Source of the DNA: a bacterium UBP10_UBA1149
GTDB taxonomy: Bacteria; Desulfobacterota; Binatia; UBA1149
Reading direction: 5' to 3'
Assembly (NCBI GenBank): GCA_002311335.1
Contig: DBZX01000069.1
Location: 13,704 to 30,509, forward strand
Length of the DNA: 16,806 nucleotides
This document shows positions 1 through 6,880 of this stretch, piece by piece. The notes beneath the pieces are model-generated. The model was given only the letters and a program-made list of their open reading frames with translations. It was not told the DNA's origin and searched no databases. The position numbers and the translations under genes were made by a program. How positions within the stretch are numbered: the first letter of the stretch is position 1; each line of letters opens with the position of its first letter.

Positions 1-18
1 CGCCCCCGCCACAATCCG

Positions 19-47
19 TTGACACACGCCCCCTCCTGCAGAACACT
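19..47 (+). promoter_or_regulatory. Possible promoter of the sulfotransferase gene
   Basis: A perfect TTGACA lies at 19-24. After a 17-base spacer the hexamer AACACT (42-47) could be a poor -10 element. Transcription would then begin at or next to the ATG at 53. No Shine-Dalgarno sequence is visible before that ATG, so a leaderless transcript is conceivable. The -10 match is weak and the window starts just upstream, so this is tentative. Confidence 0.25.
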
Positions 48-52
48 GCGCC

Positions 53-1297
53 ATGGCGTGGACTCCACCGCCCCGGTCGCCCTGGGTCGACCAGGTTAAC
101 GGGCTCGCATCGGCACTGACCGACGGTGGCCGTTCAATGGTACCGCTCGACGAGGTGCAGGCTATCCAGGCCGCGGTCGACGCGACCGGTCTCGATAATT
201 TTGGAGACGATGGATTCCGCGAAGGGCTGGCCATGCTTGTTCGCTCGCTCGAAGAGGAGGCTCAGCTCACGCTCGTCGGCAGGCTGCTGGCGCGCGCAGA
301 GATTGCGCGAATTCTCGAGAGTCGACTCCGCACCGAGAAGATCTTTCACGACCACCCCGAGATAGAAGAAGAAGAAATCATCGCCCCGGTATTCGTGACG
401 GGAATTGCCCGCACGGGGACCAGCATCCTTCATGAACTCCTGTGGCGGGACCCGGGCAATCGCGCCCCCATCACATGGGAGATGATGTACCCGGCCGCCG
501 CCGTCGCTACCTCCGAAACAGACAGCGCCCTGACGATCGAGCTCGCGGAGAACGAAGTCAGGATGCAGGACCATGTCCTGCCGGCCATGAGAACGATGCA
601 CGAGCTGGGCGCGGAGCTTCCAAACGAGTGCATCTACATCTTCGCCCATGAATTTGCCTGCGACATGTTCACGGGGTTCTTCCACGTCCCCAGCTACACC
701 ATGTGGAAGGCGGGACTCGACCCCCAGCCCGCCTACAGCTACCACCGGCGCTTCCTCAAGCTGTTACAGTGGCGCCAGCCGAAGCGGCGCTGGGTGCTCA
801 AAGCGCCCTCCCATATGAATCATCTCGTCTGTCTCCTGGACACCTATCCCGACGCACACGTTGTAATCACACACCGTGACCCGCTGCGGGTCCTGGGCTC
901 GATCTCTAACCTGATGGCGAGTCTGCAGTGGATGCGCAGTGACCACGTGCATTACGAATCGGTCGTCGAAAGCCTGGCCTTTGGACACGCCTACCTTCCC
1001 GAGCGCGTCATGCAGGCACGCGACGCGGGCACGCTGGCGACCGAAAGCATCATCGACGTGCGCTACCAGGACCTCATGGCCGACCCGATCGGAACGGTTC
1101 GCGACATCTACAAGCGCTGTGGTTCCCCGCTCACCGGCGAAGCCGAACAGGCAATCGAGGCCTGGATGAAACAGCGGCCAAAGGATAGACACGGCGTCCA
1201 CGAGTATACTTTTGAAGACACCGGGCTCGACCTTGCCACCGAACGCGCGCGCCATGGTAAGTACCAGGAGCGTTTCAATATACCTTCCGAAGTCTGA
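53..1297 (+). CDS. Sulfotransferase family protein
   Basis: A 414-residue protein of the PAPS-dependent sulfotransferase superfamily (Sulfotransfer_3 type), expected to move a sulfuryl group from PAPS to an acceptor I cannot identify. The 5'-phosphosulfate loop is VTGIARTGTS at residues 115-124, the glycine-rich loop typical of these enzymes. WVLKAPSHMNHL (247-258) and THRDP near 273-277 form the second conserved core and 3'-phosphate-binding region. About 110 residues of helical N-terminal extension precede the loop, as in mycobacterial and proteobacterial relatives. No signal peptide is seen, so it is probably cytoplasmic. The ending QERFNIPSEV is typical of the family, so the C-terminus is intact. 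The ATG at 53 lacks a clear ribosome site, and a start upstream of the window cannot be excluded, though residue 1 sits at a sensible place for the family. Confidence 0.9.
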   Translation: MAWTPPPRSPWVDQVNGLASALTDGGRSMVPLDEVQAIQAAVDATGLDNFGDDGFREGLAMLVRSLEEEAQLTLVGRLLARAEIARILESRLRTEKIFHDHPEIEEEEIIAPVFVTGIARTGTSILHELLWRDPGNRAPITWEMMYPAAAVATSETDSALTIELAENEVRMQDHVLPAMRTMHELGAELPNECIYIFAHEFACDMFTGFFHVPSYTMWKAGLDPQPAYSYHRRFLKLLQWRQPKRRWVLKAPSHMNHLVCLLDTYPDAHVVITHRDPLRVLGSISNLMASLQWMRSDHVHYESVVESLAFGHAYLPERVMQARDAGTLATESIIDVRYQDLMADPIGTVRDIYKRCGSPLTGEAEQAIEAWMKQRPKDRHGVHEYTFEDTGLDLATERARHGKYQERFNIPSEV

Positions 1298-1415
1298 GGC
1301 CCGCCGGGCACGGCCGCCGATTGGGCCGAGGGCTATCGCTGGGTCACGCGCGTGGCCGGCATCGCCATCGAGGGGGTGGTCGAGAAGAACGACCCGCTGC
1401 ACCCGCAGCCAGGCC
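1298..1415 (+). pseudogene. Probable remnant of a DUF1214-like N-terminus
   Basis: Directly after the sulfotransferase stop, and in the same frame, the DNA reads AADWAEGYRWVTRVAGIAIE and then EGVVEKNDPLHPQP (about 1313-1414). From memory, this pattern (AEGYR, a hydrophobic helix, then a DP-containing turn) resembles the first part of DUF1214-type proteins, which often lie beside sulfotransferases of this kind. No start codon with a ribosome site precedes it, and the similarity ends after about 33 codons, running into low-complexity sequence. It is therefore read as a decayed or truncated gene. A short hairpin, GCCC-GCC-GGGC (1299-1309), sits just after the stop of the upstream gene. The identification rests on pattern recall, not on a search. 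Confidence 0.4.
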
Positions 1416-1473
1416 CTCCAGCCTCGCGGGCTTACCCCCATCACCACCATTCCCGTAGGGATTCACGCGTAAA

Positions 1474-2697
1474 CTATTCGTCGCCGACCAGCAGGTCGGT
1501 GCCGTCACCCCAGGCCACGCCACTGCCGCGCTCGCGGCGCTCCTCTTCGTGTTCTTCGATCGCGCTGCCCACTGCGGTCACCAGGTCACCTATCACCTGC
1601 GCGCTGTTGCGGTTGCACCAGTCCAGGCTCTGGGAGCGGTTGCGGTTGGCACCGTTGACGGCCGGCATCACGTAGCGGGCAAACAATTCGTAGCTGTTCG
1701 CCGTGCGCTGTGGATCGGCGCAGTCGTGGGCCAACAACATGAAGGTGCCAAAGCCACCCGAACGCGCACGCAGTTGCTCGATCTGTTCGATGGCGTCGTC
1801 CGGCGTACCGATGATCGCGCGGCCCAGTACGGTCAGGCCCCGCTCCGTCCACTCCTCGACGGCAGCCTCGGTGCTGCTGCTGTAGTCCAGCTTGTTGCCG
1901 CCCAGTTGCTCGAAGTAGTGCACGAGCTTGAGCAGACCGTGCTCCATGTCGGCACGGGCCTGTTCTCTTGTCTCGGCCAGGTGCATGGGTACCACCAGCC
2001 TCCAGTTGCGCCGGTCGACCACCTGTCCATGCTCGGCCGCCAGCTGCTCGCAGACCTGCCAGTGGGCGGGCAACAGGTCGAAGCCCTCGGCGCTGCTGGC
2101 AGCCATCGACAGCATGCCGATGCCGTGCTTGCCGGCAGCACGCGGACCTGACGGCGAAATCGCGGCGGCCACGGCCACCTCGACCGACGGATGGGTATGC
2201 GGTGCCATCTGCACGCGCGCATCCCTGAGCTCGAACCAGTCTGTCTTGCGCGTAACGGTCTCGCCGCGGAGCAGCGGGATCAACACCTCCAGCGCCTCGT
2301 CCATGCGGCGACGCTGAGACGAAACGTCGATACCCATCATGTGTGCGTCTGACGGTAGCTGTCCCGGCCCCACCCCGAACATCACCCGGCCGCGGGTCTG
2401 GTGGTCGAGCTGAACGATGCGGCCGGCCACCATCAGCGGGTGGTGATAGGGCAACGACACCACGCCGGTACCCAGGCGTATGTTGCGCGTGCGCTCGGCT
2501 GCCGCGGCTATGAAAAGTTCGGGCGACGATATGGTTTCGTAAGCACCCGAGTGGTGCTCGCCTATCCACAACTCGTCGTAGCCTAGTTGGTCGAGGTGCT
2601 CGGCCAGCTGCAGGTCGCGGTGCAACTGCAGGGTCGGACTCTCGTCGGTAGGATGAAAGGGCGCCAGGAACACCCCGAAACGCAGCGGTTCGTTCAT
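1474..2697 (-). CDS. LLM-class flavin-dependent oxidoreductase, LimB-like
   Basis: A 407-residue TIM-barrel protein of the bacterial-luciferase-like monooxygenase family (FMN- or F420-dependent). It begins LRFGVFLAPFHP, followed by LGYDELWIGEHHSGAYE (about residues 38-54), the conserved active-site region near strand 2, and RNIRLGTGVVSLPYHHPL, the strand-3 signature. The long form, with GVGPGQLPSDAHMMGID and a conserved C-terminal tail after MPAVNG, resembles limonene 1,2-monooxygenase-like proteins. Terpene oxidation is only a hint from that resemblance. The start MNEPLRFG was chosen because the barrel begins directly after it; no strong ribosome site is present. It lies 76 bases downstream of another LLM gene on the same strand, so the two are probably co-transcribed. 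Confidence 0.88.
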   Translation of the reverse strand: MNEPLRFGVFLAPFHPTDESPTLQLHRDLQLAEHLDQLGYDELWIGEHHSGAYETISSPELFIAAAAERTRNIRLGTGVVSLPYHHPLMVAGRIVQLDHQTRGRVMFGVGPGQLPSDAHMMGIDVSSQRRRMDEALEVLIPLLRGETVTRKTDWFELRDARVQMAPHTHPSVEVAVAAAISPSGPRAAGKHGIGMLSMAASSAEGFDLLPAHWQVCEQLAAEHGQVVDRRNWRLVVPMHLAETREQARADMEHGLLKLVHYFEQLGGNKLDYSSSTEAAVEEWTERGLTVLGRAIIGTPDDAIEQIEQLRARSGGFGTFMLLAHDCADPQRTANSYELFARYVMPAVNGANRNRSQSLDWCNRNSAQVIGDLVTAVGSAIEEHEEERRERGSGVAWGDGTDLLVGDE

Positions 2698-2773
2698 CGG
2701 TGGATTCTACAACCCGGCGCCAACTCTCGCCAGCGGTCCCGGGTCTCTCCGCGAGAACGACTGCTCGTTTCAG

Positions 2774-3883
2774 TCAGTCGCCCGAAAGTTCCGGTATCAC
2801 GTGCTTCCCCAGCAGGTCTATCGATTTCAGGACCTGCTCGTGGGGGATATCGTAGGGATTGAGCAGGCACAGCAGCAGGTCGCAGCCGGCGTCCTTGTAA
2901 CGGCGCGCGATTTCAATGCAGCGGTCGGGGTCACCCACCATGGCCGCACCGCTTTCGCGTATGTAGTCAAAGTCGAGCTGGTCAAGTGAGCCCGCTTCGT
3001 CGAGTTGCTTGATGTCTTCGGTGTAGCCGTAGCTTCCCAGGTCCTCGTTGAAGCGCCGGGCGTAGTCGGCCACCGTCGCCACCTGACGCGCGCCCGCCTT
3101 GGGGTACCAGGTCATCGATTCGGCGGCCTCTTCGAAGGCCTGCTCGTTGGTTTCCGCGCAGTGGCCCATGGTAAACGTGGCCACGCGTTCGTTGCGCACC
3201 CTGCCCTTGGGCTGGGTGCATTCGGCCAGGCCTTCGCGGTAGGCCGCCACCCGCGGCAGGAGGTCTTCGGGCGGCACACCAACGGCAAAAGACAACAGGC
3301 CCACGCCCATGCGACCCACGCCGCGGTGTCCGTCGAGGCTGGTCGTGGCTGACCACAGCGGCGGGTGCGGCTGCTGCACCGGACGCGGCAACACGCGCCG
3401 GGCCGGCATGCTCCAGTGCGTACCGTTGAACTCGTGCAGGTCGTCGGTCCAGCAACCCACGATGTGGTCGAGCGCCTCGGAGAGCATCTCGCGCGTCACC
3501 TGCGGGTCGATGCCGAAGCCTTCCAGCTCGGCGGCAGTGGCCGAACGGCCCACTCCGAACTCGACGCGCCCGTTCGACAGGTTGTCGAGCATGGCCACGC
3601 TCTCGGCCGTTCGCACCGGGTGGTTGTATGGTTTGGGCGTGAGCCGGACTCCGTAGCCGATGCGCAGGCTGCTGGTTCGCGCCGCCACGGCCCCGTACAA
3701 CACCTCGGGGTTGGAGCAGTGGGAGAACTCCTCGAGGAAGTGATGCTCCACCGTCCACATGCTGTCGAAGCCGGCCTGCTCGCCAGCCACGGCCTGGTCG
3801 ACCACGTTGACTATGGCCTGTTGTTCCTTGCCCGCCGTCCAGGGCCGTGCCACCGGGATCTCGTGAAAAAGCGCGAATTTCAT
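2774..3883 (-). CDS. LLM-class flavin-dependent oxidoreductase
   Basis: A 369-residue luciferase-like monooxygenase of a different subfamily from its downstream neighbour. The barrel starts MKFALFHEIPVARPW. FDSMWTVEHHF (about 44-54) is the active-site segment, followed by LRIGYGVRLTPKPYNHPVR, and GRVEFGVGRSATAAELEGFG forms the conserved phosphate-binding region. The reading frame extends seven codons further upstream, but the ATG at 3883 is preferred: it is preceded by GGGAGA at a proper distance and begins exactly at the first barrel strand. It is the first gene of a likely two-gene minus-strand transcript. The substrate is unknown. Whether FMN or F420 is used cannot be settled from sequence reading. 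Confidence 0.88.
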   Translation of the reverse strand: MKFALFHEIPVARPWTAGKEQQAIVNVVDQAVAGEQAGFDSMWTVEHHFLEEFSHCSNPEVLYGAVAARTSSLRIGYGVRLTPKPYNHPVRTAESVAMLDNLSNGRVEFGVGRSATAAELEGFGIDPQVTREMLSEALDHIVGCWTDDLHEFNGTHWSMPARRVLPRPVQQPHPPLWSATTSLDGHRGVGRMGVGLLSFAVGVPPEDLLPRVAAYREGLAECTQPKGRVRNERVATFTMGHCAETNEQAFEEAAESMTWYPKAGARQVATVADYARRFNEDLGSYGYTEDIKQLDEAGSLDQLDFDYIRESGAAMVGDPDRCIEIARRYKDAGCDLLLCLLNPYDIPHEQVLKSIDLLGKHVIPELSGD

Positions 3884-3968
3884 AGTCGTTCTCCCTGCGG
3901 GCACCCGCTGTACTGACTTCTATACCAGCGGCGGGCAAGATGGGAGCCCCGGGGAGAGAGAAAACACC

Positions 3969-4355
3969 ATGACGAGATTATTTCTTGCCGCCAACGCGCT
4001 GCTGTGGCTGCCCTACGGCCTTTACTGTTTCCTGGTGCCGGAGTTCCTGGCCGAGGCCGCCGCCGTGTCGGCCACCACTTCGACCGGCACCGTTGAACTA
4101 CAGGCTATGTATGGGGGCCTGCAGGCAGGCATCGGCGCCCTCTGCGCCGCCGGCGCGATGCGAGAGGAGTTGGAGCGACCGGCGTTGTTGCTGTTGCTCT
4201 TTCTTGCCTGCGGCCTGGCCCTGGCGCGCAGCGCGGGCGCCGTGATGGCGACCGAGCTGTCTTCGTACACGGGCTTTGCGCTGTTGCTCGAATACACGCT
4301 CGCCGCTGCAAGCGCGTGGCTGTTGCGGGCCGGGTCCGGCGCTCAGTCTTCGTAG
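3969..4355 (+). CDS. Small four-helix membrane protein, DUF4345-like
   Basis: A 128-residue inner-membrane protein with four predicted hydrophobic segments, at about residues 4-26, 45-64, 72-94 and 97-118. The pattern of a first helix followed by PEFLAE, then ELQAMYGGLQAGIG, resembles the DUF4345 family, whose biochemical role is unknown. A purine-rich ribosome site (GGGGAGAGAG, 3951-3960) precedes the ATG. It is divergent from the LLM gene ending at 3883, across an 85-base gap that must hold both promoters. Its last 13 bases overlap the 3' end of the ferredoxin gene on the opposite strand. No function should be inferred from the neighbours. Confidence 0.75.
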   Translation: MTRLFLAANALLWLPYGLYCFLVPEFLAEAAAVSATTSTGTVELQAMYGGLQAGIGALCAAGAMREELERPALLLLLFLACGLALARSAGAVMATELSSYTGFALLLEYTLAAASAWLLRAGSGAQSS

Positions 4356-4567
4356 AGCTTGACGATAGACACCGAGCCCTCGGGTCCCTGCAGACACAGG
4401 TCGCAGAGCGTGCACTCGTCTACGTTGTCTTCCACCACGGCGACCGAACCAGCGTCATCGCCGGCCTTGAAAATCTTGACCGGGCACACCTCGATCAACT
4501 TGGCCGCCAGTCCGTCGGTGGCGGCCACCAGTTCGTCGTTTACATCCACGCGTATGAACATTGCCAT
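4343..4567 (-). CDS. FixX-like single [4Fe-4S] ferredoxin
   Basis: A 74-residue protein with exactly four cysteines: C28 in VCPVKIF, and C52, C55 and C58 in CTLCDLC. The order, CP first and then CxxCxxC, is that of FixX and the C-terminal ferredoxin domain of ETF-quinone oxidoreductase, which bind one [4Fe-4S] cluster. It is not the usual two-cluster clostridial arrangement. It is therefore probably a soluble one-electron carrier. A good ribosome site (AGGAGA) lies about nine bases before the ATG. It follows the SucD-like gene by 27 bases, so it is the last gene of that operon. No flavoprotein or oxidoreductase partner is adjacent, which is odd for such a carrier. The 3' end overlaps the membrane-protein gene on the other strand by 13 bases. 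Confidence 0.85.
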   Translation of the reverse strand: MAMFIRVDVNDELVAATDGLAAKLIEVCPVKIFKAGDDAGSVAVVEDNVDECTLCDLCLQGPEGSVSIVKLYED

Positions 4568-4594
4568 GTTTACGTTCTCCTGCTGCCCTTATGC

Positions 4595-5500
4595 TCAGGC
4601 GGCGCCGTCGAGGCGCTCCTGCACGAGGCGCGGAATGTCCCCGATCTCGTCTGCCACCGAAATACCCGCGTCGCGCATGCGGCGGATCTTGTCGGCCGGT
4701 GAATCCAGTTTCTTTTCAACGATGGTGCCGGCGTGGCCGAAGCTCATGCCGTGCATGTCGTCCATGAAGCGGCCCGCCACGAAAGCAACCATGGGCAGGC
4801 GGCTGTTGTTTTCCTTGGCCCAGCGCGCCAATTCCGCCTCCGACGAACCACCCGGCTCAGAGTAAATGACAACGGCCTTGGTGTCCTCGTCGGCTTCGAA
4901 GTAGGGCATCAACTCGGCGTAGGTCGAGCCAATGACCGGGTCGCCGCCTATCGAAATTGCCGTGCTCTCGCCCAGGCCCGCCTGGCTCAGGGCGTTGCAG
5001 ATCTCGGTGGTCATGCCACCCGAGCGCGACATGACGCCAACCACCCCGGGCTTGAAAGCCTTGCGACAGTCGACTGCCGGACCGCCAAGGCTGCCGAACC
5101 TGCACACGTCGGGGATGATGATTCCCAGGCAGTTGGGCCCGATCACGCGGGCGTCGTGCTGGGCGGCGTACTCGATGAACGCCGCCGCGTCGCGACGACA
5201 AATGCCCTCGGTGATGATCACCAGCAGCTTGATGCCGGCGTCGATGGCCTCGTAGGCCGCGTCGGCTGCAAAGGCCAGGGGCACGGTAATCACGGTGCCG
5301 TCAACCTTGCGCTGCTCGGTGATCTCGCGAACCGTGTTGTACACCGGCACGCCGTAGACCTCGCGACCACCCTTGCCGGGGGTCACCCCACCGACGATCC
5401 TCGAGCCGTACTCCAGGCACTCGCGGGTAAAGTTAACCGCCTCGCGCCCGGTGATGCCCTGGACGATAAAATCAAAATCCTTGTGAACCAGAACTCCCAT
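4595..5500 (-). CDS. CoA ligase (ADP-forming) alpha subunit, SucD-like
   Basis: A 301-residue homologue of succinyl-CoA synthetase alpha (SucD) and malate-CoA ligase alpha (MtkB). The N-terminal CoA-binding Rossmann domain has VQGITG (13-18) and VGGVTPGKGG (36-45). The ligase domain has GPNCLGI (121-127), SRSGG, GGDPVIGS and SEPGG (214-218). The phosphorylated histidine is H256 in FGHAGTIVE. Differences from classical SucD include GPNCLG instead of GPNCPG and SRSGGMTTE instead of SRSGTLTYE, so the acid activated may not be succinate. Start: the frame runs upstream to 5647, but that stretch lies within the preceding gene's 3' end. The ATG at 5500 has AGAGGA upstream and gives the normal family length. 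It is 35 bases after the SucC-like gene and is surely its partner. Reaction: acid + CoA + ATP to acyl-CoA + ADP + Pi. Confidence 0.9.
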   Translation of the reverse strand: MGVLVHKDFDFIVQGITGREAVNFTRECLEYGSRIVGGVTPGKGGREVYGVPVYNTVREITEQRKVDGTVITVPLAFAADAAYEAIDAGIKLLVIITEGICRRDAAAFIEYAAQHDARVIGPNCLGIIIPDVCRFGSLGGPAVDCRKAFKPGVVGVMSRSGGMTTEICNALSQAGLGESTAISIGGDPVIGSTYAELMPYFEADEDTKAVVIYSEPGGSSEAELARWAKENNSRLPMVAFVAGRFMDDMHGMSFGHAGTIVEKKLDSPADKIRRMRDAGISVADEIGDIPRLVQERLDGAA

Positions 5501-5535
5501 CGCTTTCCTCTTCTCGCTCGCTGCTCGCCAGCCGC

Positions 5536-6744
5536 TCAGCCGTTGATCTTGTCGACGGCGCGCTTGGCCGCCTCGCTGATCGACACCGAACGGTCGCAGT
5601 ATTCCACGCCGTACTTGTTCAGGATCTTTACGGCGTCGGCCTCCCACGCACCGGGCACGCGGAAGATAGTGATCTTGTCGGCGGGCTCGAAGCCCATCTC
5701 GATCACACCTTTTATGACGCCGCGGGCCACGAGGTCGGCGCGCGTGTTGGACACCACGTTGGACATAACGGCTATCTTGTCGACGCCGGGCTTGCCCAGC
5801 ACCAGCTTGGTGAGCGCCACGGCCTTGGCCACGCTGGGGTTGCCGCCTATCGCCGCGTAGTTGGCCGGATCGCCGCCCGCCTTGCGCACCGCATCGGTAA
5901 GCGTCAGCGAACCGCCGCCAGCACCGATGACCAGCCCCACGTTGCCGCTGAACTCGACGACCGGGCCGATGATGCCACGCGGGTCGTCGTCGTCGATCTT
6001 CTTGCCGGCCAGCTCAAACGCGGTGGGCGCGCGCACCGAGCGGGTGTCTTCCTCGCCCACGCCGAACTCGGCGAGCAGTTCTTTCTGCCGGTACTTGGCC
6101 TCGACTTCCATGTCCGAAAAACAATCGACCGCCAGCAGGCTGCCGTCTTCGAGCCGGGCCAGGGTCTGTATGTCGGCCTGGGTAAGATCGTAGTCGAGAA
6201 ACAAGCGCGCCAGGCGGGCAATGACGCCGGCCATGCGGTTGAGTTCCGAACCGTTCAGGCCCAGGCCCGCGGCTACTTCCTTGGCGACGTAATCCGAGAA
6301 CGGCACCAGCGCCGAAAAGTGTCTCGAGACCACGCGGTCGGGATGCGCCTCGGCGATGTCCTCGATGTTGCCGGCGATGTCGGCTGCGAGCAGAAGCGGC
6401 TGCTTGGCCGTTCCGTCGTAGCTTATCGACAGCGAGTACTCGGCAGTGGCCGCGTGGACCTTCTCAACGAGCACGCCCCTGGGGCCGCGTCCGCCGTCGT
6501 CGATCTTGAGCAGCTCCTCGGTGGCGGAGGCCGCCTGCTCGGGGCTGTCGACCGCCTGCGACTCGTCGGACCTGCTCGCGCCGGCCTTCGAGCCCACCAG
6601 CAGCTGGGCCTTTACGACTAGCGCGCCGCCCAGTTCCCGGGCAGCACTGGCTGCCTCCCCGGCGTTGGCAGCCCTGCTGCCCTCGGGCACCGGGATACCT
6701 CGCCTGGCCAGAATCGTCTTGGTTTCAAACTCGTAAAAACGCAT
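5536..6744 (-). CDS. CoA ligase (ADP-forming) beta subunit, divergent SucC-like ATP-grasp protein
   Basis: A 402-residue beta-subunit homologue (SucC / MtkA family). The N-terminus MRFYEFETKTILARRGIPVPEG (1-22) and VVKAQLLVG (43-51) open the ATP-grasp domain. The C-terminal CoA-ligase domain has GNVGLVIGAGGGSLTLTD (267-284) and a GDPANYAAIGGNPS segment. Several hallmarks are changed. The GRGKAGG nucleotide loop is shortened to GSKAGAS. The Mg-site EINPL reads DIQTL (191-195), with Q193 in place of the usual Asn, while D207 is kept. The C-terminal NIFGGIxRCD reads SNVVSNTRAD (328-337). It is a real, intact subunit of a divergent clade, so the substrate may be malate, citramalate, itaconate or another acid. 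A perfect AGGAGG (6757-6762) precedes the ATG by 12 bases. It heads the tight beta-alpha-ferredoxin operon. Confidence 0.87.
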   Translation of the reverse strand: MRFYEFETKTILARRGIPVPEGSRAANAGEAASAARELGGALVVKAQLLVGSKAGASRSDESQAVDSPEQAASATEELLKIDDGGRGPRGVLVEKVHAATAEYSLSISYDGTAKQPLLLAADIAGNIEDIAEAHPDRVVSRHFSALVPFSDYVAKEVAAGLGLNGSELNRMAGVIARLARLFLDYDLTQADIQTLARLEDGSLLAVDCFSDMEVEAKYRQKELLAEFGVGEEDTRSVRAPTAFELAGKKIDDDDPRGIIGPVVEFSGNVGLVIGAGGGSLTLTDAVRKAGGDPANYAAIGGNPSVAKAVALTKLVLGKPGVDKIAVMSNVVSNTRADLVARGVIKGVIEMGFEPADKITIFRVPGAWEADAVKILNKYGVEYCDRSVSISEAAKRAVDKING

Positions 6745-6787
6745 ATCAGAAAACCACCTCCTGGGTCGTGGCCAGTCGTAGGGTCGG

Positions 6788-6815
6788 TCGAGCGGTCAGT
6801 CAGTCCGGCGCTCGA
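6788..6815. promoter_or_regulatory. Inverted repeat upstream of the CoA-ligase operon
   Basis: TCGAGCG (6788-6794) and CGCTCGA (6809-6815) form a perfect 7-base inverted repeat about 43 bases upstream of the beta-subunit ATG. The spacer contains three tandem GTCA-like units (GTCAGTCAGTC). It lies in the 136-base gap after the lyase gene, the only gap in this gene block large enough for an internal promoter. A dimeric regulator site is one reading and a plain RNA hairpin is another. No T-run follows on the minus strand, so it does not look like an intrinsic terminator. Confidence 0.3.
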
Positions 6816-6880
6816 AAGCAACGGGGTTTTTAGCCTTTCCGCCCGCGCATTTCAACGTCAGCAGCCTCGCTGCAGCCGCT

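Noticed and set aside
4733..5860. 375-codon plus-strand open frame
   Set aside because: Antisense to the SucD-like and SucC-like genes, which have full family motifs. The antisense product is low-complexity and rich in Val/Gly/His/Arg, as expected from GC-rich shadow frames.
6861..6873. Terminator after the lyase gene (GCAGC-CTC-GCTGC)
   Set aside because: The stem is only five pairs and no T-run follows on the minus strand, so it cannot be supported as an intrinsic terminator.
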